Assembly: GCF_006716645.1 (NCBI RefSeq)
Contig: NZ_VFPL01000001.1
Location: forward strand, 1,674,001-1,738,000
DNA length: 64,000 bases
From: Arcticibacter tournemirensis
Lineage (GTDB): Bacteria; Bacteroidota; Bacteroidia; Sphingobacteriales; Sphingobacteriaceae
Direction of reading: 5' to 3'
Positions 26,627 to 34,390 of this stretch are shown one piece after another. A program made the position numbers and the translations under genes. Below the pieces are notes generated by a model that was not told the origin of the DNA, ran no database searches, and saw nothing but the letters and a program-made list of their open reading frames with translations. Numbering within the stretch: the stretch's first letter is position 1; every line of letters starts with the position of its first letter.

Positions 26627-27496
26627 ATGAAAAAGATATTCATTTATATAATGGTTTTCCTTTCTGTTGGAGTTGCTGTTACCTCGTGTAGTAAAGATGA
26701 AGATGTGGATTTAAGCGCTCCTATTTTAGGGCTCGGAGGTGACAAATGGGTGAAAAACGATATAGATAAATGGCTTGACACCGCCTTTGTTGATCCATAC
26801 AACATCGAGGTGAAATATAGGTGGGATCCTTTCGAAGTGGACGTCAATAAAACCCTTGTTCCCGTGTTTGAGGATATGGTGGTTCCTGTAATGAGTATGG
26901 TTAAGATTACCTGGATAGAGCCTTATAACAAAGTAATTGACCCTGCCTTTATCAAGAAATATTGCCCTAAACAATTTCAGCTGGTAGGTAGCGCCGAGTG
27001 GAACACTAACAACACCATTACGCTGGGAACGGCCGAAGGTGGCCGGAAGATCGTTCTGTTTCAGATAAATTCTTACGATGAAACCGACCGCGAGCAGATA
27101 GAACAGATGTTACATACTATCCAGCATGAATTTGCTCATATCCTGCACCAGAATAAGGAATTCTCTACTGAATACAGAAACATTACCCCTTTAGGATATT
27201 CTGCTAACTGGCAGTTGGATACTAATCCAACCAAGGCTCTGAATGAAGGTTTTGTTACCCCTTATTCCAGATCGAATGAGTTTGAAGACTTTGTTGAAAT
27301 GGTTTCTACCATGCTGGTAATGGGTAAACCGCGTTACGATACAATGATCAACGGAATTACCAATGCTACAGGAAAAGCCAATTTGCGAAAGAAAGAGCAA
27401 ATGGTGGTAGATTATTTTAAAAATTCATGGGCAATCGATTTTTATCAGCTTCAAACAGAAGTGCAGCTCGGGATACAAAAGGTGATGACACGATAA
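26627..27496 (+). CDS. Substrate-import-associated zinc metallohydrolase lipoprotein
   Basis: 289 residues, lipoprotein signal ending VTSC (Cys21). The zinc-binding motif HEFAH is at 167-171 (HTIQHEFAHILHQNKEF), and the segment ITPLGYSANWQ follows. Proteins of this family (known as substrate import-associated zinc metallohydrolases) are nearly always encoded directly after susC/susD pairs in Bacteroidota and probably process peptides or protein-bound ligands at the cell surface. It starts 14 bases after susD. The substrate is not known. Confidence 0.92.
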   Translation: MKKIFIYIMVFLSVGVAVTSCSKDEDVDLSAPILGLGGDKWVKNDIDKWLDTAFVDPYNIEVKYRWDPFEVDVNKTLVPVFEDMVVPVMSMVKITWIEPYNKVIDPAFIKKYCPKQFQLVGSAEWNTNNTITLGTAEGGRKIVLFQINSYDETDREQIEQMLHTIQHEFAHILHQNKEFSTEYRNITPLGYSANWQLDTNPTKALNEGFVTPYSRSNEFEDFVEMVSTMLVMGKPRYDTMINGITNATGKANLRKKEQMVVDYFKNSWAIDFYQLQTEVQLGIQKVMTR

Positions 27497-27518
27497 GTAA
27501 GAACGGACTATAAAGAAA

Positions 27519-28781
27519 TTGAATATGAAAAAAATATTATTGGGTATTCTTGCTTTTTCTCTGTTGCTGGGAGCCTGCAAGAAAGACGATACGGTAAACC
27601 CTGAGGATAAGCCAGATGCAAAACTGATTAAAGTACTGGATGATTATAAATCGCAGTTGACAGGCGCACAATTTGGCTGGAAGGCATACCTCATGCCTGA
27701 TGGAGGAGGTGTATATTCTTTCCTTTTTAAATTCGATGAGAACGAAAGAGTTCAAATGCTCTCGGACATAGACCCATCATTCGAAGATGCCGCCTTTGAA
27801 AGCTCATACAGGCTTAAGGCAATACAACGGCCTTCCCTCTTTTTTGATACATATTCGTACATCCATTTATTAGCAGATCCGGATAGGCCGTTTGAGGGTT
27901 CGTATGGAACTGGTCAATACTCAGATTTTGAATTTTCATTTGTTTCGGCAAAAGAGGACACCATTACACTTGAAGGCAATTATAATCATAGTAAACTGTT
28001 GTTAATAAAAGCCAAGTCGCAGGACGAGTTCGATGACTTTATGGGCAATATCCAGGCAGTAGCCGGGAACTTTTCTAAATTGAGGACATATTTTAAGAGA
28101 ATGACCGTTGGGGGAGTGGAATATGAGTTAAATATTAATCCGGCTCAAAAAGCTATCTCTTTTGCTTATTCCGATGGAGGGAGTATCAAGAGTCATAGTT
28201 CGTTTTTTTATATTGATGGAAACAATGTCGTTCTCACTGATCCATTTGTCAATGGAGGAACAACGATATCGAGCCTTTCAGGTGTAAGTTACAATGCATC
28301 TGGATTTATCAGTGCTTCGATCAATGGAAGTACAGTACAAATTGTAGAAGCTATTCAGCCAATGTCTTATGACTTAAATGCAGCCTCACGATTTAATTCG
28401 GTTGAAAGGCAATATATTTCTTACGATGGTTTTACGAGAGATGGAAATCCAGACTCGTATAATATCAAGTCGATTCCTGGACTCAGCTTTTTGCTTTTGT
28501 GGACAAAATACAGTCCCTCATACGACCTGGCAGGGTTCACCTTTGGTAATTCAATCAGATATGGGCCTGCCGTTACGCCTCAGGTCAAGTCTGATGGGAA
28601 AGTATACTATACCTTTTTAGGAACTCTTGGGTCTATTCCTGCCGCGTACCGCTCCATTGTTCTTAATACCGGAAATGCGTTTGGAGAAGAACAATCGGGT
28701 TTTTATGTTATCCAGGTAAGCAATAATACTTACGATCTTGTGAGCGCAGATGATGCCAGAAAGTGGATACGTTTCGAGTAG
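27519..28781 (+). CDS. DUF4302-family lipoprotein
   Basis: 420 residues with lipoprotein signal ending LLLGAC (Cys20) and KKDD after it; an ATG two codons later (MKKILL) is equally likely as start. The opening of the mature protein, AKLIKVLDDYKSQLTGAQFGWKAYLMPDGGGVYSFLFKFDENERV, is typical of DUF4302, a family of surface lipoproteins of unknown function found in SusCD loci with a zinc metallohydrolase. The rest is beta-rich. It follows the metallohydrolase by 22 bases. Probable ligand-binding accessory protein of this uptake system. Confidence 0.88.
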   Translation: MNMKKILLGILAFSLLLGACKKDDTVNPEDKPDAKLIKVLDDYKSQLTGAQFGWKAYLMPDGGGVYSFLFKFDENERVQMLSDIDPSFEDAAFESSYRLKAIQRPSLFFDTYSYIHLLADPDRPFEGSYGTGQYSDFEFSFVSAKEDTITLEGNYNHSKLLLIKAKSQDEFDDFMGNIQAVAGNFSKLRTYFKRMTVGGVEYELNINPAQKAISFAYSDGGSIKSHSSFFYIDGNNVVLTDPFVNGGTTISSLSGVSYNASGFISASINGSTVQIVEAIQPMSYDLNAASRFNSVERQYISYDGFTRDGNPDSYNIKSIPGLSFLLLWTKYSPSYDLAGFTFGNSIRYGPAVTPQVKSDGKVYYTFLGTLGSIPAAYRSIVLNTGNAFGEEQSGFYVIQVSNNTYDLVSADDARKWIRFE

Positions 28782-28832
28782 TTAGTATTGGAATGTATTG
28801 AGGCTGACTAAGGGGTTAAGTAATATCGTATA

Positions 28833-29171
28833 ATGGACGAATTAATAAATCAAAGAAATCTATTAATACTATTGGGCCTGATCTTTATTGCCCAACAGTT
28901 TTATAGAAAGTCCGAAAGATTCAAAAGCAGGCCGTTCGTTGTAATCGGCATATTGATTGATATCGCGGTTCTAATATGGCTCGGGAAGGAGCTTAGCAGT
29001 GGCCTGCCTTGGATTTTCTTTAGTGTGTATATTTTTATGAATGCCTTTTCCTGGTATTTTTTGCTTTATCCAGAGCAAAAAGAGAGAGGCGTTTATAAGG
29101 TTTATTATTGCATTGAGGTTTTAACCGGAGTGGGCCTCTCAGTCTTTTTTTATTATTATTATATACGTTAA
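28833..29171 (+). CDS. Small membrane protein of unknown function
   Basis: 112 residues, mostly hydrophobic, with four probable membrane helices (about 8-20, 32-50, 56-75 and 90-110). The termini carry NQRN and YYYYYIR. I do not recognise the family. It comes 51 bases after the DUF4302 gene and ends 50 bases before a strong terminator, so it is likely the last gene of the ECF-controlled operon. Confidence 0.65.
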   Translation: MDELINQRNLLILLGLIFIAQQFYRKSERFKSRPFVVIGILIDIAVLIWLGKELSSGLPWIFFSVYIFMNAFSWYFLLYPEQKERGVYKVYYCIEVLTGVGLSVFFYYYYIR

Positions 29172-29220
29172 GCTTAAGAAGCTCAAAACAATCTTATAAA
29201 GAGCGTTTATATGACTGACT

Positions 29221-29260
29221 TACGGGAGGAAATGTTTTGATCATTTCCTCCCGTATTTGT
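29221..29260 (+). terminator. Intrinsic terminator closing the SusCD operon
   Basis: Perfect 14-bp stem TACGGGAGGAAATG (29221-29234) and CATTTCCTCCCGTA (29242-29255), followed by TTTGTT. Confidence 0.85.
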
Positions 29261-29449
29261 TATCTGACATCCCCTAAGGATAAGCTACTATTTGAGGTAC
29301 TAGCTTATCTGATTTTTTAATCAGGTATTTTAAAAACTTTAATAAGCCAACCAGAATAGTGTAACGCTTGATACTTCTCCGTTAGTATTTCCGGGTGCCT
29401 GGCTATTAAATGCGTAAAAATTACCATTTTTGCGTTAATACACTCGAAT

Positions 29450-29941
29450 ATGAAATCCAGGCTTATATACAACCTCAGTGTTTTTGTTTTGATCACCTTT
29501 TGTCAGGCGGCTTCCGCACAGTACAAGCCTTCTCCTGTAATCCCTGATTTTACCTTTCAAACAATGGATGGGCGCTCATTTACGCAGCGTGATCTCATAA
29601 ATAACAAAAAGATAATCTTTATCCTTTTTGATGTTACATGCGACCATTGTCAGCATGAAATGCAGGATATAGGTAGGAGGTATGCCGATTTCAAGAATGT
29701 TGTTTTTTATCTTGTCTCGATGGATACAAAGCCTGCTATTCTCAAGTTTATGTCGTCGTACGGCCGGTTCCTTAATGGAAAACCCGGTGTGACGATTCTT
29801 CACGATTATAAACCCGAGTTTGTGCAAAAGTTTGGGCCTGACAAGTTTCCTGCAATCTTTGTTTACTCGGAAAAAAGACACCTGATTAAGTATCTGAGCG
29901 GACAGAAAGATGTCGCGGAGATCGTGAAAGCGACAAAGTGA
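29450..29941 (+). CDS. TlpA-like exported thioredoxin-fold protein
   Basis: 163 residues with a signal peptide (about 1-23, ending ASAQ). The AhpC/TSA-thioredoxin fold starts IPDFTFQTMDGRSFTQRDL; the redox motif is CDHC (Cys64 and Cys67) in FDVTCDHCQHEMQDI, and a cis-Pro region KFPAIFVYS follows. It would exchange thiols and disulfides in the periplasm. A Cys-x-x-Cys with Asp-His between is common in TlpA-like Bacteroidota proteins. It is separated from the preceding operon by a terminator, so it has its own promoter. Confidence 0.85.
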   Translation: MKSRLIYNLSVFVLITFCQAASAQYKPSPVIPDFTFQTMDGRSFTQRDLINNKKIIFILFDVTCDHCQHEMQDIGRRYADFKNVVFYLVSMDTKPAILKFMSSYGRFLNGKPGVTILHDYKPEFVQKFGPDKFPAIFVYSEKRHLIKYLSGQKDVAEIVKATK

Positions 29942-30422
29942 AAGTTTCTGATTGGAGTGCAGTGAAGGATGAAATACTCGTTAGGGCAAAGACAAACGCA
30001 CGGAACTTTCAGAAGGTCCGGGTTTTAAGGGTTGTGCTTTTGTACTTTTTTCTTTGACCGCAAAGAAAAAAGCTACCAAAAAAGAAACTCGTTGCTGCTT
30101 TCATTGCTTTGAAAGAGGCTGCTGATACGAAGTTTAGAGCTGCCGCAATGAAAAAGGCCGCAAGATCGGTTATGGCAGGGTGGTGATGGTAAATCGGAAT
30201 AAGGGATAGGGACATAATATAGAGGAACAAAAGATAGATACAGAGTTGACGTATTTGGTTATTACCGCCGTAATGAAGATGTTAGCAGGCCAGTAATAGC
30301 AAAATGGAAACAGAAGATAGGGCTAGAATATTTAGTTGTTGATTGCAAACCGAACGCTAGTTTGGGCTTAGTAATTGAAAAGTAAAAGATGCTGCTTTTT
30401 TCATAAATTAGAACCTTTATTT
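29942..30422. other. 480-bp stretch without a convincing gene
   Basis: Holds one perfect inverted repeat (30045-30072) and a short open stretch (about 30060-30186) coding for Lys/Ala-rich residues with no start codon and no family resemblance. No promoter could be assigned to the downstream kinase. Confidence 0.5.
30045..30072. repeat. 12-bp inverted repeat, CTTTTTTCTTTG / CAAAGAAAAAAG
   Basis: Perfect arms at 30045-30056 and 30061-30072 with loop ACCG. Similar A/T-rich hairpins around CTTTGACCGCAAAG-like cores recur between genes in Pedobacter-type genomes as I recall; no second copy was found in this window. Confidence 0.5.
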
Positions 30423-32891
30423 ATGGGAGAAGAATATAGTTTTCTACGCGGAGGTGGGAGTATGGGGGGGCTTATACGGAATAAGGATTGGTCGGAAACT
30501 TCATTGGGGGACATATCAATATGGCCTCAAAGTCTTCGTTCGGCTGTGAGTATATGTTTAGGCGCTAGTTTCCCTGTTTGCATTTATTGGGGTGAGGAGC
30601 TTTCCCTTATCTATAACGATGCCTGGAGCGTAATACCGGCGCAGAAGCATCCCTGGGCTCTGGGTCGTACCGCAAAAGAAGTATGGCCTGAACTTTGGCC
30701 CAGAATAGGAGCCATGTTTCAAAGTGTATTAAGGGACGGAGTTTCTACACATTCTAAAAGCGAACTTTTGTTTATGGAGCGGGCTGACTACGTGGAGGAA
30801 ACATATTATGATTATGATTTCAGTCCGATACGTGGTGAAGATGGAAATGTTGCAGGTGTATTTAATGCAGGTCTTGAGACAACCGCTCATATCCTTTCAG
30901 AACGACGTACTGCTTTGCTTCATAATCTATTTAACAGCGTTTATATAGAAAATTCAGAGGAGTCTGTCTTTTCGAAAGCGGGAAACGAAATAAAGAAGCT
31001 GCCGCATGATATTCCGTGTTTCATCTTGTTTGCAAAGCAGGGGGATATGCCTGTTCCCGCTGTTTGGCATGGTGTGGAAGTCGCAGGAGATAATATGGTA
31101 TTACCTTTTGAAGAGGTTGTGGCAAAGGGAGATGCTCCACTCGTTGACATGCGGCAAATTATGTCCATTGAGCGGAGTGAAAAAGTGTGGCCACTGGCTT
31201 GCAGTAAGGCTAAACTATTGCCACTAAAACTATCGTCTGGCGAGATTTGTGGGTTTTTCCTGGCGGGAATTAGTCCGAATCGCCCCTTTGACAATGACTA
31301 TCAGGTTTTTTTACAGACGATCGCTGCGCATATTTCGTCTGCTATAACGAACGTAAGGGCCCAAAAGGAACGCGCGCACTCTGTCAGGCAACTGCGTAGC
31401 CTCTTTGTTCATGCACCTGTTGCAATAGCATTGCTTCGGGGACCGGATTTTATCGTGGAGGTAGCTAATGAACGTGTTTTAGAGATCTGGGGAAGGACGG
31501 CAGACATTGTGGGTTTTCCCTTATTCGAAGTGTTGCCAGAGGTGGTTGGGACACCTATTGAAGAAATACTAAAAGAAGTATACTCAACAGGAAGGAGGTT
31601 TTCGGCGGGAGAATACCAGGTTGATTTAATCCGTAACGGACATCTGGAGAATCTTTTTGTGAATTTTGTATACGAACCTCTGGTGAATAGCAACGGGTTG
31701 GTTGAGGGTATTATAACAGTTGCACATGAGATAACCGATTTAGTGACTGCCAGAAAGCAGGCTCAGAACAATGCAGAATACCTTGCCGAGTTGATGAAGC
31801 AAAAGGATGAGTTTCTCAGCATTGCCAGTCACGAGTTAAAAACTCCGGTGACAAGTGTAAAGGCTTATATTCAGTTATGCCAAAGAGTACTTAACTCACA
31901 GGAGAGAGCCCTTGTTTTTGTTAATAAGGCCTCAGACCAGGTTAACCGGCTGGAGAAGCTTATCTCAGACTTGCTTGATGTATCTAAGATTAATGCCGGG
32001 AAAATGGTATATAATCTGGAGCCTTTTGACTTCAATTTATTACTTAAGGAAAGCATAGAAAGTGTGCAACACACCTCGCCGAAGCATCACATTATACTTG
32101 AAAGTTCAGAGGATGCTGTTGTTAGTGGCGACAGGTTGCGCATAGAACAGGTCATTAATAATTTTCTTACGAATGCCGTGAAGTACTCACCAAATTCAGA
32201 CAGAGTTATTATAAGATCAGAAGTCAGACAAAATAACGTCATCGTAAGCGTGCAGGATTTCGGGATAGGAATAGAGCGGGAACACATAAACAAGCTGTTC
32301 GACCGGTTTTACCGCGTAGAGAATACCGCCATGAAGTACCAGGGGCTGGGATTGGGACTTTATATTTCTTCAGAAATTCTTAAACGCCATAATGGGAGTT
32401 TTTGGATTGAAAGCGAGCCGGGCAAGGGATCTATATTTTATTTTCGTATTCCTGTCAACATGCCTGGGGAGGAAGTGCCCCAGGTGATAGATAACGGAAT
32501 GTACTATAAAGACCCGCAGCTTAATATTCGATATAATAGAGAGAAATCGCGCGTCGAGGTGGAGTGGACAGGCTTCCAGGATCTTGAGTCGGTGAAGCAC
32601 GGCTGTATGGTGATACTTAGATTTCTGAAAGCGAATAACTGCTCTTCAGTTCTAAATGATAATCGCCTTGTAGAAGGCAATTGGTCCGAAGCATCTGACT
32701 GGCTTGCCTTTGAATGGTTTCCTACGATGGAAGCCGCAGGACTGAAATTTCTTGCATGGATACTTTCTTCGAGTACTTTCAGTGAGCTGGCTGCACGAAA
32801 AAGCATAGAGATGGTTAATGGTAATTTTACTACAGAGTTTTTTACAGATATATCAGAAGCAGAACAGTGGCTGGACAGATTAAGTGACTAA
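30423..32891 (+). CDS. PAS-GAF-PAS sensor histidine kinase with C-terminal STAS/SpoIIAA-like module
   Basis: 822 residues from ATG 30423; a TTG at 30375 could add 16 residues of low quality. No membrane helix, so cytoplasmic. A PAS domain at about 20-150, a GAF-like region (160-315) and a second PAS (330-450) precede the kinase core. HisKA: FLSIASHELKTPVTSVKAY with phospho-acceptor His470. ATPase: INNFLTNAVKYSP (N box), VQDFGIGIE (G1), YQGLGLGLYIS (G2). After the kinase comes about 125 residues (YNREKSRVEVEWTGFQDL...AARKSIEM) that resemble stand-alone STAS/SpoIIAA-like proteins of Bacteroidota. No response regulator is encoded nearby. Confidence 0.88.
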   Translation: MGEEYSFLRGGGSMGGLIRNKDWSETSLGDISIWPQSLRSAVSICLGASFPVCIYWGEELSLIYNDAWSVIPAQKHPWALGRTAKEVWPELWPRIGAMFQSVLRDGVSTHSKSELLFMERADYVEETYYDYDFSPIRGEDGNVAGVFNAGLETTAHILSERRTALLHNLFNSVYIENSEESVFSKAGNEIKKLPHDIPCFILFAKQGDMPVPAVWHGVEVAGDNMVLPFEEVVAKGDAPLVDMRQIMSIERSEKVWPLACSKAKLLPLKLSSGEICGFFLAGISPNRPFDNDYQVFLQTIAAHISSAITNVRAQKERAHSVRQLRSLFVHAPVAIALLRGPDFIVEVANERVLEIWGRTADIVGFPLFEVLPEVVGTPIEEILKEVYSTGRRFSAGEYQVDLIRNGHLENLFVNFVYEPLVNSNGLVEGIITVAHEITDLVTARKQAQNNAEYLAELMKQKDEFLSIASHELKTPVTSVKAYIQLCQRVLNSQERALVFVNKASDQVNRLEKLISDLLDVSKINAGKMVYNLEPFDFNLLLKESIESVQHTSPKHHIILESSEDAVVSGDRLRIEQVINNFLTNAVKYSPNSDRVIIRSEVRQNNVIVSVQDFGIGIEREHINKLFDRFYRVENTAMKYQGLGLGLYISSEILKRHNGSFWIESEPGKGSIFYFRIPVNMPGEEVPQVIDNGMYYKDPQLNIRYNREKSRVEVEWTGFQDLESVKHGCMVILRFLKANNCSSVLNDNRLVEGNWSEASDWLAFEWFPTMEAAGLKFLAWILSSSTFSELAARKSIEMVNGNFTTEFFTDISEAEQWLDRLSD

Positions 32892-32930
32892 TTATAAAAA
32901 AATGATATTAGATTGTAAATGTACTTGTCG

Positions 32931-32945
32931 TACAAAAATTTTGTA
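32931..32945. promoter_or_regulatory. AT-rich palindrome upstream of the LacI-type regulator
   Basis: TACAAAA-A-TTTTGTA, 60 bases before the regulator start, with ACTT/AAGT further out on both sides. It could be a binding site or part of a weak terminator for the kinase gene. It does not resemble the CGGGAACGTTCCCG sites near susC. Confidence 0.3.
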
Positions 32946-33005
32946 TAAGTTTACAGTCGTTTTTAGCGGTAACCTCGCATAAGAAGTGTTAATCATTACT
33001 GTTAA

Positions 33006-34040
33006 ATGGATTCCATTAATATCAAACAATTAGCCGAAAAACTCAATCTTTCGACATCTACAGTGTCCAGGGCATTCCGGGGGCATAGTGATATTAATAA
33101 AGAAACTAAAGAGAAGATTCTTGCTATGGCCCGGGAGCTTAATTACCAGCCCAATCACATGGCTAGTAATTTGCGGGATAAAAAGAGTCGGACGATCGCG
33201 GTTATCGTGCCCGAGATAGCCAATAATTTTTTCTCACGGGCGATTAACGGAATCGAAAGGGTTGCGAGAGATAATGGTTACCATGTGCAGATATACCTAA
33301 CGAATGATGATTTTGATCGGGAGGTTGCTTTTATCTCCCAGTTGCACAATGGCAGGGTAGACGGGATTATAATGTCAGTTACCGGCGAAGCAAATGATCA
33401 CAGCTACATGCACAAGTTTCGGAAAAAGAGCATTCCTCTGGTGTTTTTTGATCGCATGTATGATGACATAAATGCTTCTAAAGTGTCTACCAACGATTAT
33501 GATAGCAGCTTTGCTGCTACAAAACACTTAATTGACAAAGGCTGTACACGAATAGTGTATCTCGTTGTGAATAAAAACCTCTCCATAGGAAAGATGAGAA
33601 TGCAGGGGTATAAGGATGCGTTGGAATCTGCGGGATTACCGTTTGTAGAAAATCTGGTGATTGATTGCAGTAATGAGCTGATTCATAATATCGATATACT
33701 TGAAGGCGTTTTCAGAGTAATTAAACCGGATGGTGTATTTGCTTCTGTGGAGAGATTGGCGATTGCAAGTTATTATGTGTGTCATAATATGAACCTTAAA
33801 ATAGGTGATGACATTAAGATCATTTGTTTTTCCAGTCTCGAAATAGCTTCCCTGCTGAACCCACCCTTATCCACAATAACTCAACCTGCTTATGACATGG
33901 GCGTGGAGGCCGCAAAAATTCTTTTCAGGCAGCTCGGAATGATAGAAGAACGAACTGGGAATAACGACGAAAATGTATCAGAACAGGTTGTTCTCCAATC
34001 GGATCTTGTAATCAGACAGTCCACTTTAGGGTTAAAATAA
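33006..34040 (+). CDS. LacI-family regulator of the starch/maltodextrin locus
   Basis: 344 residues. The HTH is canonical (IKQLAEKLNLSTSTVSRAFRG, about residues 5-25), followed by the hinge NYQPNHMASNLRDKKS. The ligand domain has IAVIVPEIANNFFSRAINGIE, VPLVFFDRM-like IPLVFFDRMYDDI, and SDLVIRQST at the end. It lies 350 bases upstream of susC in the same direction. Two palindromes with CGTT centres in that gap are its probable targets. Bacteroidota maltose loci are often controlled by such a LacI-type protein rather than SusR. The effector is likely a maltooligosaccharide, which is inference. Confidence 0.93.
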   Translation: MDSINIKQLAEKLNLSTSTVSRAFRGHSDINKETKEKILAMARELNYQPNHMASNLRDKKSRTIAVIVPEIANNFFSRAINGIERVARDNGYHVQIYLTNDDFDREVAFISQLHNGRVDGIIMSVTGEANDHSYMHKFRKKSIPLVFFDRMYDDINASKVSTNDYDSSFAATKHLIDKGCTRIVYLVVNKNLSIGKMRMQGYKDALESAGLPFVENLVIDCSNELIHNIDILEGVFRVIKPDGVFASVERLAIASYYVCHNMNLKIGDDIKIICFSSLEIASLLNPPLSTITQPAYDMGVEAAKILFRQLGMIEERTGNNDENVSEQVVLQSDLVIRQSTLGLK

Positions 34041-34127
34041 ATTCAGCAAATACACTTTATTTGTCTGAAATCTGGAGTTGCAGGTTGTACTATTTATTTA
34101 GTTTTCAACATTTATTAACAACTGTTT

Positions 34128-34141
34128 CGGTATCGTTCCCG
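34128..34141. promoter_or_regulatory. Upstream LacI-type operator candidate CGGTATCGTTCCCG
   Basis: Matches the perfect palindrome at 34310-34323 at 12 of 14 positions. The two centres are 182 bp apart, a distance that would allow DNA looping by a tetrameric or paired dimeric repressor. Confidence 0.5.
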
Positions 34142-34309
34142 TAAATGTGATTGCGGGGTTAAATTTGCTTAATCGATTTACCTCTTTTTTCAAATTAATG
34201 ATTTTCAATATGTTATGAATTTTACATGCTGTGTGTAAACTGTACACTTAGTATCAGTGCGGATGCTTGGTAATTTTTGTGGAAAACTTATTGCCGTTTT
34301 TCTTTTTTT

Positions 34310-34323
34310 CGGGAACGTTCCCG
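34310..34323. promoter_or_regulatory. LacI-type operator CGGGAACGTTCCCG at the susC promoter
   Basis: A perfect 14-bp palindrome with central CpG, 67 bases before the susC start and immediately upstream of the -7-like TAACTTTA. A repressor bound here would cover the spacer between the -33 and -7 elements. It is the best operator candidate for the regulator at 33006-34040. Confidence 0.65.
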
Positions 34324-34390
34324 ATTAACTTTACAAAGTATTAAGCATTAGTGTGACTAACCACATATGTTGAACTTAAAATAAAATTAA

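Larger units (their letters stand above)
34041..34390. other. 350-bp regulatory gap in front of the starch susC
   Basis: No gene seen. It carries two related palindromes (34128-34141 and 34310-34323), and TAACTTTA at 34326-34333 resembles the Bacteroidota -7 element TAnnTTTG, leaving a leader of about 50 bases before susC. Confidence 0.6.

Noticed and set aside
30060-30186. Lys/Ala-rich open stretch on the plus strand
   Set aside because: No start codon in the frame before its last third and a stop directly upstream; treated as non-coding.
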